From contig NZ_SUUH01000007.1 of the NCBI RefSeq assembly GCF_015062615.1, positions 1 to 64,000 of the forward strand: a DNA stretch of 64,000 nucleotides, written 5' to 3'. The translations under genes were made by a program, and so were the position numbers. The notes under the pieces were generated by a model. It ran no database searches. It was not told the origin of the DNA and saw only the letters and a program-made list of their open reading frames with translations. The stretch comes from Denitrobacterium detoxificans. GTDB lineage: Bacteria; Actinomycetota; Coriobacteriia; Coriobacteriales; Eggerthellaceae. This document shows, in pieces, positions 8,646 through 17,547 of the stretch. Position 1 is the first letter of the stretch; each line of letters starts with the position of its first letter.

Positions 8646-9215
8646 ATGGATCTTGCAATCTTGCATGGCATCCAGAATACGATTGGATGCGACTTTCTCG
8701 ACATGGTCATGCCTGCCATTACCATGCTAGGCGAAAAGGGCGCTATTTGGCTTATTACGGGCATCGTGCTTATCTGCATGAAGCGCTATCGTCGTTGGGG
8801 CATTACGCTCATCTGCGGCGTTGCGCTTGTTTGGGTCGTGGGCGACCTCATCATCAAGCCCATCGTCGCTAGGCCGCGTCCGTTCGTGGTCGACCCCACG
8901 TTGCTTCCCCTGCTGGTGGAGGCCCCGACCGACTACTCGTTCCCTTCGGGGCATACGTCGGCAAGCTTCGCGGCGGCAACGGTGCTCCTGTTCAGCAACG
9001 TAAAGAAGCCCTGGAAGGTGCTGGGCCTTGTCGTGGCGATTCTCATCGCCTTCTCGCGCCTGTACGTATGCGTGCACAATCTCACCGACGTGCTGGCCGG
9101 CCTGATCATGGGTGTTGCAGCGGGCATTCTCGTGTCGCTGATATCGAATGCGCTTGCGCAACGCTTTGGCTGGGGCGAGGCGGCTGCGATGCCACGGGGC
9201 AAGCATTCTCGATAG
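8646..9215 (+). CDS. PAP2-family membrane phosphatase, 189 aa
   Basis: Membrane phosphatase of the type 2 phosphatidic acid phosphatase family, acting on lipid phosphates or polyprenyl pyrophosphates. All three signature motifs are present: K-x6-RP (KPIVARPRP), PSGH (within YSFPSGHTSASF) and SR-x5-H-x3-D (SRLYVCVHNLTD). Hydrophobic segments surround them, giving about five to six spans. The start at 8646 follows GAAGGGGG at 8633-8640; an upstream ATG at 8631 would overlap this site. It is followed by a strong terminator, so it closes the cluster. It may recycle undecaprenyl pyrophosphate or act on the product of the neighbouring lipid genes. Confidence 0.88.
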   Translation: MDLAILHGIQNTIGCDFLDMVMPAITMLGEKGAIWLITGIVLICMKRYRRWGITLICGVALVWVVGDLIIKPIVARPRPFVVDPTLLPLLVEAPTDYSFPSGHTSASFAAATVLLFSNVKKPWKVLGLVVAILIAFSRLYVCVHNLTDVLAGLIMGVAAGILVSLISNALAQRFGWGEAAAMPRGKHSR

Positions 9216-9221
9216 GTTTTG

Positions 9222-9257
9222 CGCCCCATGGCAGGAAGCCATGGGGCGTTTCGTTTT
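9222..9257 (+). terminator. terminator after the PAP2 gene
   Basis: CGCCCCATGGC (9222-9232) pairs with GCCATGGGGCG (9238-9248) across a 5-nt loop, then TTTCGTTTT. It is a clear intrinsic terminator just before the ribosome binding site of the endonuclease gene. Confidence 0.85.
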
Positions 9258-9269
9258 CAAGGGGAGTTC

Positions 9270-10109
9270 ATGAATCAGCTGGTAATTGGCCCGCATCTTT
9301 CGGTGGCCAAAGGCTATGCGAGGGCCGCTGACGAAGCGGCGAAGCTGGGCGCGACCACGTTTCAGTTCTTTACGCGCAACCCGCGCGGCGGCAAGGCGAA
9401 GGCGCTCGACCCGAAGGACATCGAACAGTATCGCGTGCGGGCGCGCGAACAGGGCATCGTGTGCATGCTCGCCCATGCTCCCTATACGCTGAACGCCGCT
9501 GCGGCCAAGCCCGAGGTGCAGGATTTCGCGCGTCAGACGTTTGCCGATGACCTGCAGCGCATGGAGACGTTCCCCGGTTCGTGCTACAACTTCCATCCTG
9601 GCAGTCATGTGGGGCAGGGCGTCGAAGTGGGCATTCAGAAGATCGTTGCCGTCTTGAACGACGTGCTGCGCCCCGAGCAGACGACCACCGTGCTGCTGGA
9701 GACCATGGCGGGCAAGGGAACGGAAATCGGGCGTACGTTTCAAGAGCTGGCGACCATCATCGATGGCGTAGATCTGGATGACCATATGGGGGTCACGCTC
9801 GATACCTGCCATGTGTGGGATGCGGGCTACGATATTCGCGACAACCTAGATGGCGTGCTCGAGGAATTCGACCGCGTCATTGGGCTCGATCGGCTGAAGG
9901 CCATTCACCTGAACGACTCGAAGAACCCCTGCGGGTCGCATAAGGATCGCCACGAGTGCATTGGCAAGGGGGAAATCGGCTTCGAGGCCCTTTCCGCCGT
10001 TACCCGCCATCCCGCGTTGCGCCACCTGCCGTTCTACCTGGAAACGCCCCAGGAATCGCTTGTGGGGTATGCGGAGGAAATCGCCGCATTACGCGCAATT
10101 TGGCAATAA
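9270..10109 (+). CDS. nfo: deoxyribonuclease IV (AP endonuclease), 279 aa
   Basis: Zinc-dependent AP endonuclease of base excision repair, which cuts 5' of abasic sites. The TIM-barrel family marks are all there: IGPHLSVAKG at the start, AHAPYTLN, YNFHPGSHVG, LLETMAGKGTE, TLDTCHVWDAGYD, IHLNDSKNPCGSHKDRHE and the final FYLETPQE; these supply the His, Glu and Asp ligands of the tri-zinc centre. The length is normal for the family. The start at 9270 follows AAGGGGAG; a longer frame from 9219 would run through the terminator hairpin. It appears monocistronic. Confidence 0.95.
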   Translation: MNQLVIGPHLSVAKGYARAADEAAKLGATTFQFFTRNPRGGKAKALDPKDIEQYRVRAREQGIVCMLAHAPYTLNAAAAKPEVQDFARQTFADDLQRMETFPGSCYNFHPGSHVGQGVEVGIQKIVAVLNDVLRPEQTTTVLLETMAGKGTEIGRTFQELATIIDGVDLDDHMGVTLDTCHVWDAGYDIRDNLDGVLEEFDRVIGLDRLKAIHLNDSKNPCGSHKDRHECIGKGEIGFEALSAVTRHPALRHLPFYLETPQESLVGYAEEIAALRAIWQ

Positions 10110-10170
10110 GCTGCATATCCTCGTTCCATCGGGTACCATAGGACGGAACAACCAACACGAAAGGACGCCC

Positions 10171-12000
10171 ATGGACCGCGAAGAGGAAATCAAGAAGATA
10201 TCCGCTGAACTGAATGCCCTGAAAACGCCCGAGTACTTCGTTTCCGATGTGCATGGCGAATACGGCGCGTTCGTGCATATCCTGCGTAATGGGTGCGGCA
10301 TGGTGCGCGTGGCCATCGACGACGTGCTGGGCGATCAGCTGGAAGAGAGCGAGGCCGATGCCCTGGCAACGCTCGTGTACTATCCGCATCGCAAGCTTCC
10401 CCTGCTGGTGGAGGCAGCCGACGATGCCGATCTGTGGCGCATCCACACTATGAAGAACCTGCTTGCGGTTCTTCGCCATGTGGCTGCCGACCGTTCGCCT
10501 CGCTCCGTTGCCGATGCGCTTTCCAGCGACGTTGCCCGCGAGGTGTACGTCATCCTGGGCCTGGAAGACAAGGCTCCCGCACAGGCCCCCGAGCTCTCGA
10601 ACGATCCCGATGTGCAGATCATTGCGCTGTGCCAGGCCATTCAGCACCTGGTCATTGGCCATGTGCACATGGTGGGCGACATCTACGACCGCGGCCCCGC
10701 GCCGCATCTGATCATGGACGAGCTGGCCAAGCTGCCCTCTCTCGACATCCAGTGGGGCAACCACGACATGGTGTGGATGGGCGCCTCCCTGGGCCAGCGC
10801 GGCTGCATCGCGCACGTGGTGCGCAACTGCGCGCGCTATGGCAACCTCGACATCCTTACCGATGCCTACGGCATGGACCTTGCGCCCCTGGTGGACTTCG
10901 CGCTGAAGGCGTACGAGGGCGACCCGTGCGAGGCCTTCGCCCTGAAGGTGAACCCGGGCCTTTCTCCGCAGGAGCTCGACGCTGCCATAAAGGTGCAGAA
11001 GGCCATGGCCATCTTGCAGTTCAAGGTGGAAGCCCAGCTTATCGATGAGAACCCGAGCTTTGGGCTGGAAAGCCGCAAGCTGCTGCACCTTATCGACTAC
11101 GAGCGTGGCATCGTGCCGGTGGATGGCGTGGAATACGAAGTCACCGATACGTACCTGCCCACGGTCGACCGCGAGCATCCCTACGAGCTCACGCCGGAAG
11201 AGGAAGCGGTCATGCGCCATCTGGAGCATGAGTTCATGACGTGCGAAACGCTGCAGAAGCACATGCGCGTTCTGCTCGACCGCGGCAGTCTGTATGCTCT
11301 TTCCAACGGAAACCTGCTGCTCCATGCCTGCGTGCCGCTGAACGAGGATGGCAGCCTGAAGGAAGTCGACATCTTTGGGAAGACGTGCTCGGGCCTGGCT
11401 CTGTACGACGAGCTGCAGGAATGGGTGTATCGCGGCTTCCGCGCCGAAGACGAGGAAACGCGCAAGCGCGGTCGGGACATCATGTGGTACCTGTGGCTGG
11501 GCGAAGGCTCGCCCCTGTTCGCGAAGAGCAAGATGGCCACGTTCGAAATATACATGTGCCGCGAAAAGGAAGCGCGCAAGGAAGTCAAGAATGCGTTCTA
11601 CCAGCTCTTCGATTCGGAAGAGCCCTACAACAACATCTTCCGCGACTTCGGCCTCGACCCCCATACCGCCCATTTGGTGTGCGGTCACGTGCCCGTGAAG
11701 GTGAAGGACGGGGAAGACCCGGTGAAGGCTGGCGGCAAGGTGATCTGCATCGACGGCGGCTTTTCCGCGGCGTACCAGAAGACCACGGGCATTGCCGGCT
11801 TCACGCTGGTGAGCGGCCCGAACGACCTGGTCCTCTATAGCCACGAGCCCCTGCCCAGCGTGGATGACGCCATCCGCGATAATCTGGATATCCACTCTAC
11901 GGCGCGCATCATCGAGGAATATGCAACGCCTCGTTTGATCGCCGACACCGACGAGGGCCTGTTCCTGCATGCCCGCTTGCGGAAAATGCAAGCCTCCTAA
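10171..12000 (+). CDS. fbp: fructose-1,6-bisphosphatase class III, 609 aa
   Basis: Gluconeogenic phosphatase converting fructose-1,6-bisphosphate to fructose-6-phosphate. It is the class III (Firmicutes-type, calcineurin-like metallophosphatase) enzyme, shown by its length and by FVSDVHGEY, GDIYDRGP and IQWGNHDMVWMG, which bind the two metals. A further VCGHVPVK motif supplies a late His. The start at 10171 follows AAAGGA at 10160-10165; the frame is open upstream but overlaps nfo. It is followed by a perfect 12-bp terminator, so it is a single-gene unit. A 713-residue antisense frame across it is a composition artefact. Confidence 0.95.
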   Translation: MDREEEIKKISAELNALKTPEYFVSDVHGEYGAFVHILRNGCGMVRVAIDDVLGDQLEESEADALATLVYYPHRKLPLLVEAADDADLWRIHTMKNLLAVLRHVAADRSPRSVADALSSDVAREVYVILGLEDKAPAQAPELSNDPDVQIIALCQAIQHLVIGHVHMVGDIYDRGPAPHLIMDELAKLPSLDIQWGNHDMVWMGASLGQRGCIAHVVRNCARYGNLDILTDAYGMDLAPLVDFALKAYEGDPCEAFALKVNPGLSPQELDAAIKVQKAMAILQFKVEAQLIDENPSFGLESRKLLHLIDYERGIVPVDGVEYEVTDTYLPTVDREHPYELTPEEEAVMRHLEHEFMTCETLQKHMRVLLDRGSLYALSNGNLLLHACVPLNEDGSLKEVDIFGKTCSGLALYDELQEWVYRGFRAEDEETRKRGRDIMWYLWLGEGSPLFAKSKMATFEIYMCREKEARKEVKNAFYQLFDSEEPYNNIFRDFGLDPHTAHLVCGHVPVKVKDGEDPVKAGGKVICIDGGFSAAYQKTTGIAGFTLVSGPNDLVLYSHEPLPSVDDAIRDNLDIHSTARIIEEYATPRLIADTDEGLFLHARLRKMQAS

Positions 12001-12007
12001 GCCATGT

Positions 12008-12042
12008 GGCCCGCTGGCGCTACGCCAGCGGGCCTTATTATT
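12008..12042 (+). terminator. terminator after fbp
   Basis: A perfect 12-bp stem (GGCCCGCTGGCG at 12008-12019, CGCCAGCGGGCC at 12023-12034) with a 3-nt loop, then TTATTATT. Confidence 0.9.
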
Positions 12043-12086
12043 CTCGGGGGTTTTATTACTCTGGGGCCGGTAGCACCCAACTAAAC

Positions 12087-12095
12087 TGGTATAAC
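12087..12095 (+). promoter_or_regulatory. extended -10 promoter upstream of the GlcD-type oxidase
   Basis: TGG-TATAAC (12087-12095) is a good extended -10 about 60 nt before the start codon. The expected -35 region is not consensus. Confidence 0.4.
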
Positions 12096-12155
12096 AGTCT
12101 CTCATTGAGGGAGAACGTAACATGCGGGAAGGGACCTGCATGGAAAGGAGCTTTA

Positions 12156-13574
12156 ATGCCCGAGTATCATCAGCTCACGCCCGAGCTGGTTTCCCAGCTT
12201 GCGGAAATCGTGGGCACCGACAACTGCCTTACCGGCGAGGACATCGCCGAAGATTACGCGCATGACGAGATGCCCATTTACGGCACGCGCATGCCCGAGG
12301 CGGTTTGCCTTCCCGCTACCACCGAGGAAGTGGCGGCCATCATGAAGCTGTGCTACGAGAACAGCATTCCCGTTACGGTGCGCGGCGCAGGTACGGGCCT
12401 GGTTGGCGGCAGCACGCCGTTGTATGGCGGCGTCGTTTTGTGCACGATGCGCATGGACAAGATCATTGCGTACGATATGGACAACCTGAATGTGCGCGTT
12501 CAGCCGGGCGTGCGCCTGTGCGATCTGGCTGCCGACGCTCTGGACCACGATCTTATGTATCCGCCCGACCCTGGTGAGAAGACCGGTTCTCTGGGTGGCA
12601 ACGTGAGCACCAACGCCGGTGGCATGCGTGCCGTAAAGTACGGCACGACGCGCGATTACGTGCTGGCCATGACCGTGGTGCTTCCCACGGGCGAAATTCA
12701 GCATATTGGCCGCGCGGTCACGAAGACCAGCTCGGGGTATAGCCTGCTGCACCTGATGATTGGCTCGGAAGGCACGCTCGGCGTCATCTGCGAGCTCACG
12801 CTGAAGCTCGTTCCCAATCCGCGTGAGGACATGAGCTTCATCCTGCCGTTCGAGAACATCGAGTCGGCCATCGAGTCTGTTCCCAAAATCAAGCTTGCTG
12901 GTCTGAATCCGCAGTCCATCGAGTTCATGGAGCGCGACATCGTGGATACCTCGGCCGAGGCCACGGGTAACCACGTGTTCCCCACGGAAGTGAATGGTTG
13001 CGAAGCGGGCGCGTACATTCTGGTCACGCTCGACGGAAACGATGAGGACGAGATCTTCATGCGTGCCGAGCGCCTGGCTGAAATCGCCGATGAACAGGGC
13101 GCGTTCGATACGCTCGTGGTGCAGGATCCGTCTCAGAAGGAAAGCGTCTGGGCGGCCCGCAGCTCGTTCTTGACCGTCATCGAATCGGATACCGACCTCA
13201 TCGACGAGATGGACGTGGTCGTGCCCGTGAACGTGATTGCCGACTTCCTGAAGTACGTCCATGAAGTGGGCGAGCAGAATGGCACGCGCATTCGCTCGTT
13301 CGGTCATGCGGGCGATGGCAACCTGCACATTTATTGCTGCGCGAACGACGCCGACCAGGACGAGTTCCTGCAGCAGTCCGCCAAGGTCATGGAAGCTGCG
13401 TACGCCAAGTGCGCCGAGTTGGGCGGCCAGATTTCCGGCGAGCACGGCATCGGCCATGCGAAGAAGGATTACCTGCGCGCTTCGCTGGGCGAGACGCCCA
13501 TCAACCTCATGGCGGGTATCAAGGCCGTCTTCGACCCGAAGTGCATTTTGAACCCGGGCAAGATCTGCAGCTAG
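12156..13574 (+). CDS. FAD-linked oxidase of the GlcD / D-lactate dehydrogenase type, 472 aa
   Basis: Flavoprotein that oxidises a 2-hydroxy acid such as D-lactate or glycolate, probably passing electrons to a quinone or electron-transfer flavoprotein. The N-terminal FAD-binding type 4 domain shows PVTVRGAGTGLVGGSTP and GEKTGSLGGNVSTNAGGM; the C-terminal FAD-oxidase domain shows RSFGHAGDGNLHIYCC and the terminal SGEHGIGHAKKDYL. The start at 12156 follows AAAGGAG at 12144-12150. It is flanked by terminators on both sides, so it is transcribed alone. The exact substrate cannot be read from sequence; no GlcE or GlcF partner is adjacent. Confidence 0.9.
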   Translation: MPEYHQLTPELVSQLAEIVGTDNCLTGEDIAEDYAHDEMPIYGTRMPEAVCLPATTEEVAAIMKLCYENSIPVTVRGAGTGLVGGSTPLYGGVVLCTMRMDKIIAYDMDNLNVRVQPGVRLCDLAADALDHDLMYPPDPGEKTGSLGGNVSTNAGGMRAVKYGTTRDYVLAMTVVLPTGEIQHIGRAVTKTSSGYSLLHLMIGSEGTLGVICELTLKLVPNPREDMSFILPFENIESAIESVPKIKLAGLNPQSIEFMERDIVDTSAEATGNHVFPTEVNGCEAGAYILVTLDGNDEDEIFMRAERLAEIADEQGAFDTLVVQDPSQKESVWAARSSFLTVIESDTDLIDEMDVVVPVNVIADFLKYVHEVGEQNGTRIRSFGHAGDGNLHIYCCANDADQDEFLQQSAKVMEAAYAKCAELGGQISGEHGIGHAKKDYLRASLGETPINLMAGIKAVFDPKCILNPGKICS

Positions 13575-13594
13575 ACATTTTCCGCCATATGAGC

Positions 13595-13632
13595 AACGGG
13601 CTGGTCGAGTGATGATCGACCAGCCCGTTTTC
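13595..13632 (+). terminator. terminator between convergent genes
   Basis: AACGGGCTGGTCGA (13595-13608) pairs perfectly with TCGACCAGCCCGTT (13616-13629), followed by TTC. It ends the oxidase transcript; it could also affect the DUF1653 gene, whose stop is at 13632. Confidence 0.85.
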
Positions 13633-13883
13633 TATGCCTTGTGGGCGACGCTTTCGATGTCCTGTAGCTCGAATCGGTACTTCTGCGGGCAATCGGGATA
13701 CTTTTCATGGTCGACTTCGGAAAGGAACATGGTCTTGGGGCGGATCCACAGCGAGCCGTCGCCGTAGAGCTTGCGGTATACCACGTATTCCTCGTTGGTC
13801 TCGGAATGGCGGGCAATGTCTTCCACGAGATAGTGGTCGCCCTTAAAATGCCGGTATACGCGTTTCAGCTCGATGTCTCGCAT
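13632..13883 (-). CDS. DUF1653 protein, 83 aa
   Basis: Small soluble protein of the DUF1653 family, whose function is not known. Family traits visible are YRHFKGDHYLVEDIARHSE, then VVYRKLYGDGSLWIRPKTMFLSEV, and a basic and aromatic end. The start is placed at the ATG whose last base is 13883, preceded on the minus strand by AAAGGA; the longer frame to 14006 has no such site and covers the brnQ promoter region. It is monocistronic. Confidence 0.9.
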   Translation of the reverse strand: MRDIELKRVYRHFKGDHYLVEDIARHSETNEEYVVYRKLYGDGSLWIRPKTMFLSEVDHEKYPDCPQKYRFELQDIESVAHKA

Positions 13884-13975
13884 GGGTGTCCTTTCGTGGC
13901 GCTTCTGTGACAACGGAAGAGATTCTACCAGCCGGGCGGGCGGTGCGCGTTGCGTGTCGAGGGAGTGTGGAGCGC

Positions 13976-14006
13976 TTGGCGCCTTGCGCGGCGTGCGTGC
14001 TATCAT
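13976..14006 (+). promoter_or_regulatory. possible promoter of brnQ
   Basis: An extended -10 TGC-TATCAT (13998-14006) lies 32 nt before the start codon, with TTGGCG (13976-13981) as a possible -35 at a long 19-bp spacing. Confidence 0.35.
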
Positions 14007-14038
14007 GTGCCCCTGTTTTTCGAACGTAAGGAGTGCCC

Positions 14039-15361
14039 GTGAAGGCTAGGGATAGGATATCGGTTGCAGTCATGCTGTTCGGCATGCTGTTTGGTGCGGG
14101 AAACCTCATTTTCCCCGTTCACCTGGGCCAGCTTGCCGCGGGCAATGTGTGGGTTGCCACTCTTGGCTTCGTGATTACCGCTGTGGGCCTGCCGTTGCTT
14201 GGCGTTGCCGCGCTGGGTGCGAGCCGTGCTTCGGGCGGCCTTGAGCTTGCGCAAAAGGTTGGCGGCACGTGGGGCATTGCGTTTATGAGCGTGCTCTACC
14301 TGACCATTGGGCCCTTCTTCGCCATTCCCCGCTGCGCGTCGGTTACCTACACCGTGGGCATCGAGCCGCTCGTGGGCTCTTCGTGGCTGCCCGCGTGTAC
14401 GGTCGTATTCTTCGCAATCGCCGTCTTGTTGGCCATGCGCCCTGGTCAGATTCTCACGTGGATCGGCAAGGTCATTACGCCGTTGTTCTTGGTGTTCCTG
14501 GCCGTGCTGCTCATTACCGCGTTGGTGAACCCGCTGTCGTCCGTGGATGCGGCGGCTGCTTCCGCCAACTACCAGACGAATGCCTTCTCGAACGGGTTCT
14601 TCGAGGGGTACAACACCATGGACGTTCTTGCCGCCCTGGCCTTTGGCGGTGTGGTCGTTGATGTCATTCGCCGCCTGGGCGTTTCCGATGGCGGTGCCGT
14701 GGCGGGTGAGGTTGTGCGCTGTGGTGCGGTGAGCTGCGCCATCATGGTGGTCATCTATGGCGCGCTTGCCCTGGTGGGCGCTCAGAGCGTAGGGGCGTTG
14801 GGCGTTTCGGAAAATGGCGGCATCGCCCTTACCCAGATCGCCACGGCCTACTTTGGCCCTGCCGGTTTGGTCATCCTGGCCGTCACCGTTGCGCTGGCTT
14901 GCCTGAAGGTGGCCGTTGGCCTGCTGGTGAGCTGTGCGGAGTTCTTCCGCGAAGTGCTTCCGAAAGGTCCTTCGTATCGGGTGTGGGTGCTGCTGTTTGC
15001 GGTGTTTTCCCTGATAATCGCTAATGCTGGCCTTACGCGCGTCATTGAGTACGCGGTTCCCGTGCTCATGTTCCTGTATCCGCTTGCCATCGTGCTCATT
15101 GGTCTGGCCTTGGCTGGGCGTTGGGTTTCGGTTCCTCGCCAGGTGTATGTGGCGGTCGTGGCATGCGTTACCGTGACGTGCGTGCTCGATTTTCTGAATG
15201 GATTGCCCGAGGTGGCGCGTGCTCCCTTCGAGGGGCTGCTGGCGGGTGCTTCTGCGTATGTGCCCCTGTTCGACATGGGGTTGTCGTGGTTGCTTCCCGC
15301 TGTCTTGGGCGTGGCCATTGGGCTGGCCGCTCATGCCGTAGCGACCAGGAAGGCCGCTTAG
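14039..15361 (+). CDS. brnQ: branched-chain amino acid carrier protein (BrnQ family), 440 aa
   Basis: Integral membrane Na+- or H+-coupled symporter for leucine, isoleucine and valine (LIVCS family). The start MLFGMLFGAGNLIFPVHLG, the GPFFAIPRCASVTYTVG segment and the LVSCAEFF stretch are characteristic, with about twelve hydrophobic spans. The GTG start at 14039 is chosen because AAGGAG at 14028-14033 lies 5 nt upstream; GTG 14033 overlaps that site. It is a single-gene unit with its own terminator. Confidence 0.92.
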   Translation: MKARDRISVAVMLFGMLFGAGNLIFPVHLGQLAAGNVWVATLGFVITAVGLPLLGVAALGASRASGGLELAQKVGGTWGIAFMSVLYLTIGPFFAIPRCASVTYTVGIEPLVGSSWLPACTVVFFAIAVLLAMRPGQILTWIGKVITPLFLVFLAVLLITALVNPLSSVDAAAASANYQTNAFSNGFFEGYNTMDVLAALAFGGVVVDVIRRLGVSDGGAVAGEVVRCGAVSCAIMVVIYGALALVGAQSVGALGVSENGGIALTQIATAYFGPAGLVILAVTVALACLKVAVGLLVSCAEFFREVLPKGPSYRVWVLLFAVFSLIIANAGLTRVIEYAVPVLMFLYPLAIVLIGLALAGRWVSVPRQVYVAVVACVTVTCVLDFLNGLPEVARAPFEGLLAGASAYVPLFDMGLSWLLPAVLGVAIGLAAHAVATRKAA

Positions 15362-15384
15362 CTGCATCTTCCATCATGCGAGAA

Positions 15385-15422
15385 GCCGGGTTGGGGCATT
15401 GCCTCAACCCGGCCTCTCTTTA
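15385..15422 (+). terminator. terminator after brnQ
   Basis: A 13-bp stem with one G-T pair (15385-15397 with 15401-15413) and a 3-nt loop, followed by CTCTCTTTAT. It separates brnQ from the convergent permease gene. Confidence 0.85.
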
Positions 15423-15442
15423 TGGGGTATGCGCGGCGCTCG

Positions 15443-17545
15443 TTAGCGCGCGAGCGTCGCTTTCACAAGGCGCTTGCTTACCAGGTACGTGATGAGCATG
15501 TACCCTCCGTAAATGATGGTCATGAGGACGGCGGTGAGCGCAATCGAGTTTGCGGGGTTTACGCCCAGCGCCGCCGTGAGCGATCCGTTCATGACGTTGA
15601 TGCTCCAGGCCGTGTGGCAGATGGCTACGACCAGCGGTGCGAGGAAGTACAGTTCCACCTGATGGCGCAGCGAGCGCTGGATGTCGTGCTCGTCGGTGCC
15701 GATGCGCGAGAGCGTGCAGTAGCGCGGAAGGGATACGGAGACATCGGATAGCTGGCGAATTGCGAGCAAGGCCGTCACCGCAATGAGGAACACGAAGCCG
15801 ATGTATACCGCGAGGTACGTTACGAGCATGCGCAGGAACAGTGCCTGAGAGAGCATCTCCTGCTGGGTGAGCGTGGCTTCAAGGGGCCACGATTCGGAAT
15901 ACGCGTCCTCGCAGCGTTGGCTGGTGCGGGAGAGTGCTTGGTCATTCGCGTCGGCGTCATTGGTGACGAACATGAAGTTCAGATAGCTGCTGCTGTATAT
16001 TGCCTGATCGTTCGCAGCGAGTTCATCCACGATATCGTCGTTGGCGATGATGACGAGCCCCACGCTGCCCATTGCCGTGTTCGACTCTTCCACGGAGGTT
16101 CCGCATGCAACGGTTAGCTCGTATCCCCCGTAGGAGACGTGCGCATGGCTGCTCACCAGATCGTCGGCTTGGGCTTGGGCGAAGTCGATTGTATTGGCGA
16201 TGGCCACTTCGTCATGTCCGAGCGTAAGGCCGGTCTGCCCGATCATGCGCATAGTCGCATTGTATTGAGAGAGCTTCTGCATGGTGACCGGGGTCTCATT
16301 GTTGGTTATCGACGCAAGCGCTTCGCTCATGGGCACATTCGAGTTGGAAAGTAGGTCGTCATACGTGTATGCAGCGCCCTCTCCCGATTTGCTGACAAGC
16401 AAATACGAGTCAAGCTGTACGGCTTCTCGCACGTACGTATCCCAATCGGGGTCGGCAAGCCGGATGGCGGCTACGCGGTCGCCTTCGTTCGACTGGTACG
16501 CGGCCAGCGCATTCCCGCCCTCTTCTTCGAGCGTCTGGTCAATGCGCTGGAATAGTGGGGCCGAGCAATCATAGGGGGTGAGCTTCTCGGCGTTGCTCGT
16601 GAGCGCGTCTGCGATGCCCATGCCCGTGGAGAAGACGGTCATGGCGAAGAAGAGAATGACGCTGATGGCCCAGAGCGAAACGAATGCCGTGTTGATGCGC
16701 GAGGCGACTTGGCGCATCGTGAAGGCCGTAAGGCCGCGATGGTAGGCTTTGAGCCTGCTTACGATGGCAATGACGATTCCCGCGGCCGACCAGAACAGCA
16801 GGAGCGTGCCAATGAGCATGGCGATGGTGGCCTGCATGAACTTGGGGTCATCGAGCATGAGGAGCCCGTTTTCCGCCAGTCGATTGTAGGCAAAGGCCAG
16901 AATGGCGATGGATACAACGAAGACGATGGCGCTTGCGATAGGGTTGCGCATGATGACGCGCTGCTGGCGAGAGGCGTTGTCGAGAAGCTTGATGATGCTG
17001 GTGCGACCAATGATCACGACGTTAAACAGGGCGACGACGGCAAAGATGATGCCAAGGCATAGGACCGTGTTCTTGAGCGCGCCCATCGAGAAGACGAATT
17101 GGTAATGCTGGATGATGGTGCCCAGGAGCTTGGCCGTGGCAAACGAAAGCAGCTGGCTGAGCAGGAAGCCTGCGGCAATGCCTAGAACAAGCGCGACAAG
17201 GCCGATGAGCAGCGTTTCTATGAGCATGACGAGGGTAACGCCGCGTGTGCTCATGCCAAGGGTAAGGTACGTGCCGAATTCTCGGTGCCGCCTGCGGACG
17301 ATGAAGCCGTTGGCGTAGATGACGAGAAATCCAAGGACGAACGCGACGACGTATGAGAAGAGGCCCATGAACTCCGATACGCTCTTGAAGACGTCGTCGT
17401 CCTGCTGAATGTCGAAGAGGATTTGCTGGGCTTCGATGGAATTGAACGCGTAGAAGACGGCAACGCCCGCAAAAAGCGTGATGAAGTAGATGGCGTAGTC
17501 TCCCAGCGATTTGCGCACGTTGCGCAAGGCGAGTTTCAAATACAT
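15443..17545 (-). CDS. BceB-like FtsX-type ABC permease, 700 aa
   Basis: Membrane subunit of an antimicrobial-peptide sensing/detoxification ABC transporter of the BceAB type. Architecture fits: an N-terminal span followed by FtsX-like spans, a large extracellular domain of roughly 230 residues in the middle (about residues 330-565), then three C-terminal spans. The N-terminal RNVRKSLGDYAIYFITL is a family hallmark. The ATPase gene is directly upstream, 2 nt away, and a sensor kinase and response regulator precede it. In known modules the permease also acts as the real sensor, signalling flux to the kinase. The ligand here is unknown. Confidence 0.9.
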   Translation of the reverse strand: MYLKLALRNVRKSLGDYAIYFITLFAGVAVFYAFNSIEAQQILFDIQQDDDVFKSVSEFMGLFSYVVAFVLGFLVIYANGFIVRRRHREFGTYLTLGMSTRGVTLVMLIETLLIGLVALVLGIAAGFLLSQLLSFATAKLLGTIIQHYQFVFSMGALKNTVLCLGIIFAVVALFNVVIIGRTSIIKLLDNASRQQRVIMRNPIASAIVFVVSIAILAFAYNRLAENGLLMLDDPKFMQATIAMLIGTLLLFWSAAGIVIAIVSRLKAYHRGLTAFTMRQVASRINTAFVSLWAISVILFFAMTVFSTGMGIADALTSNAEKLTPYDCSAPLFQRIDQTLEEEGGNALAAYQSNEGDRVAAIRLADPDWDTYVREAVQLDSYLLVSKSGEGAAYTYDDLLSNSNVPMSEALASITNNETPVTMQKLSQYNATMRMIGQTGLTLGHDEVAIANTIDFAQAQADDLVSSHAHVSYGGYELTVACGTSVEESNTAMGSVGLVIIANDDIVDELAANDQAIYSSSYLNFMFVTNDADANDQALSRTSQRCEDAYSESWPLEATLTQQEMLSQALFLRMLVTYLAVYIGFVFLIAVTALLAIRQLSDVSVSLPRYCTLSRIGTDEHDIQRSLRHQVELYFLAPLVVAICHTAWSINVMNGSLTAALGVNPANSIALTAVLMTIIYGGYMLITYLVSKRLVKATLAR

Positions 17546-17547
17546 GG

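Noticed and set aside
10000..12141. 713-residue open frame antisense to fbp
   Set aside because: The plus strand encodes a complete class III FBPase with all metal motifs. The antisense frame has no motif and reflects GC-biased third positions.
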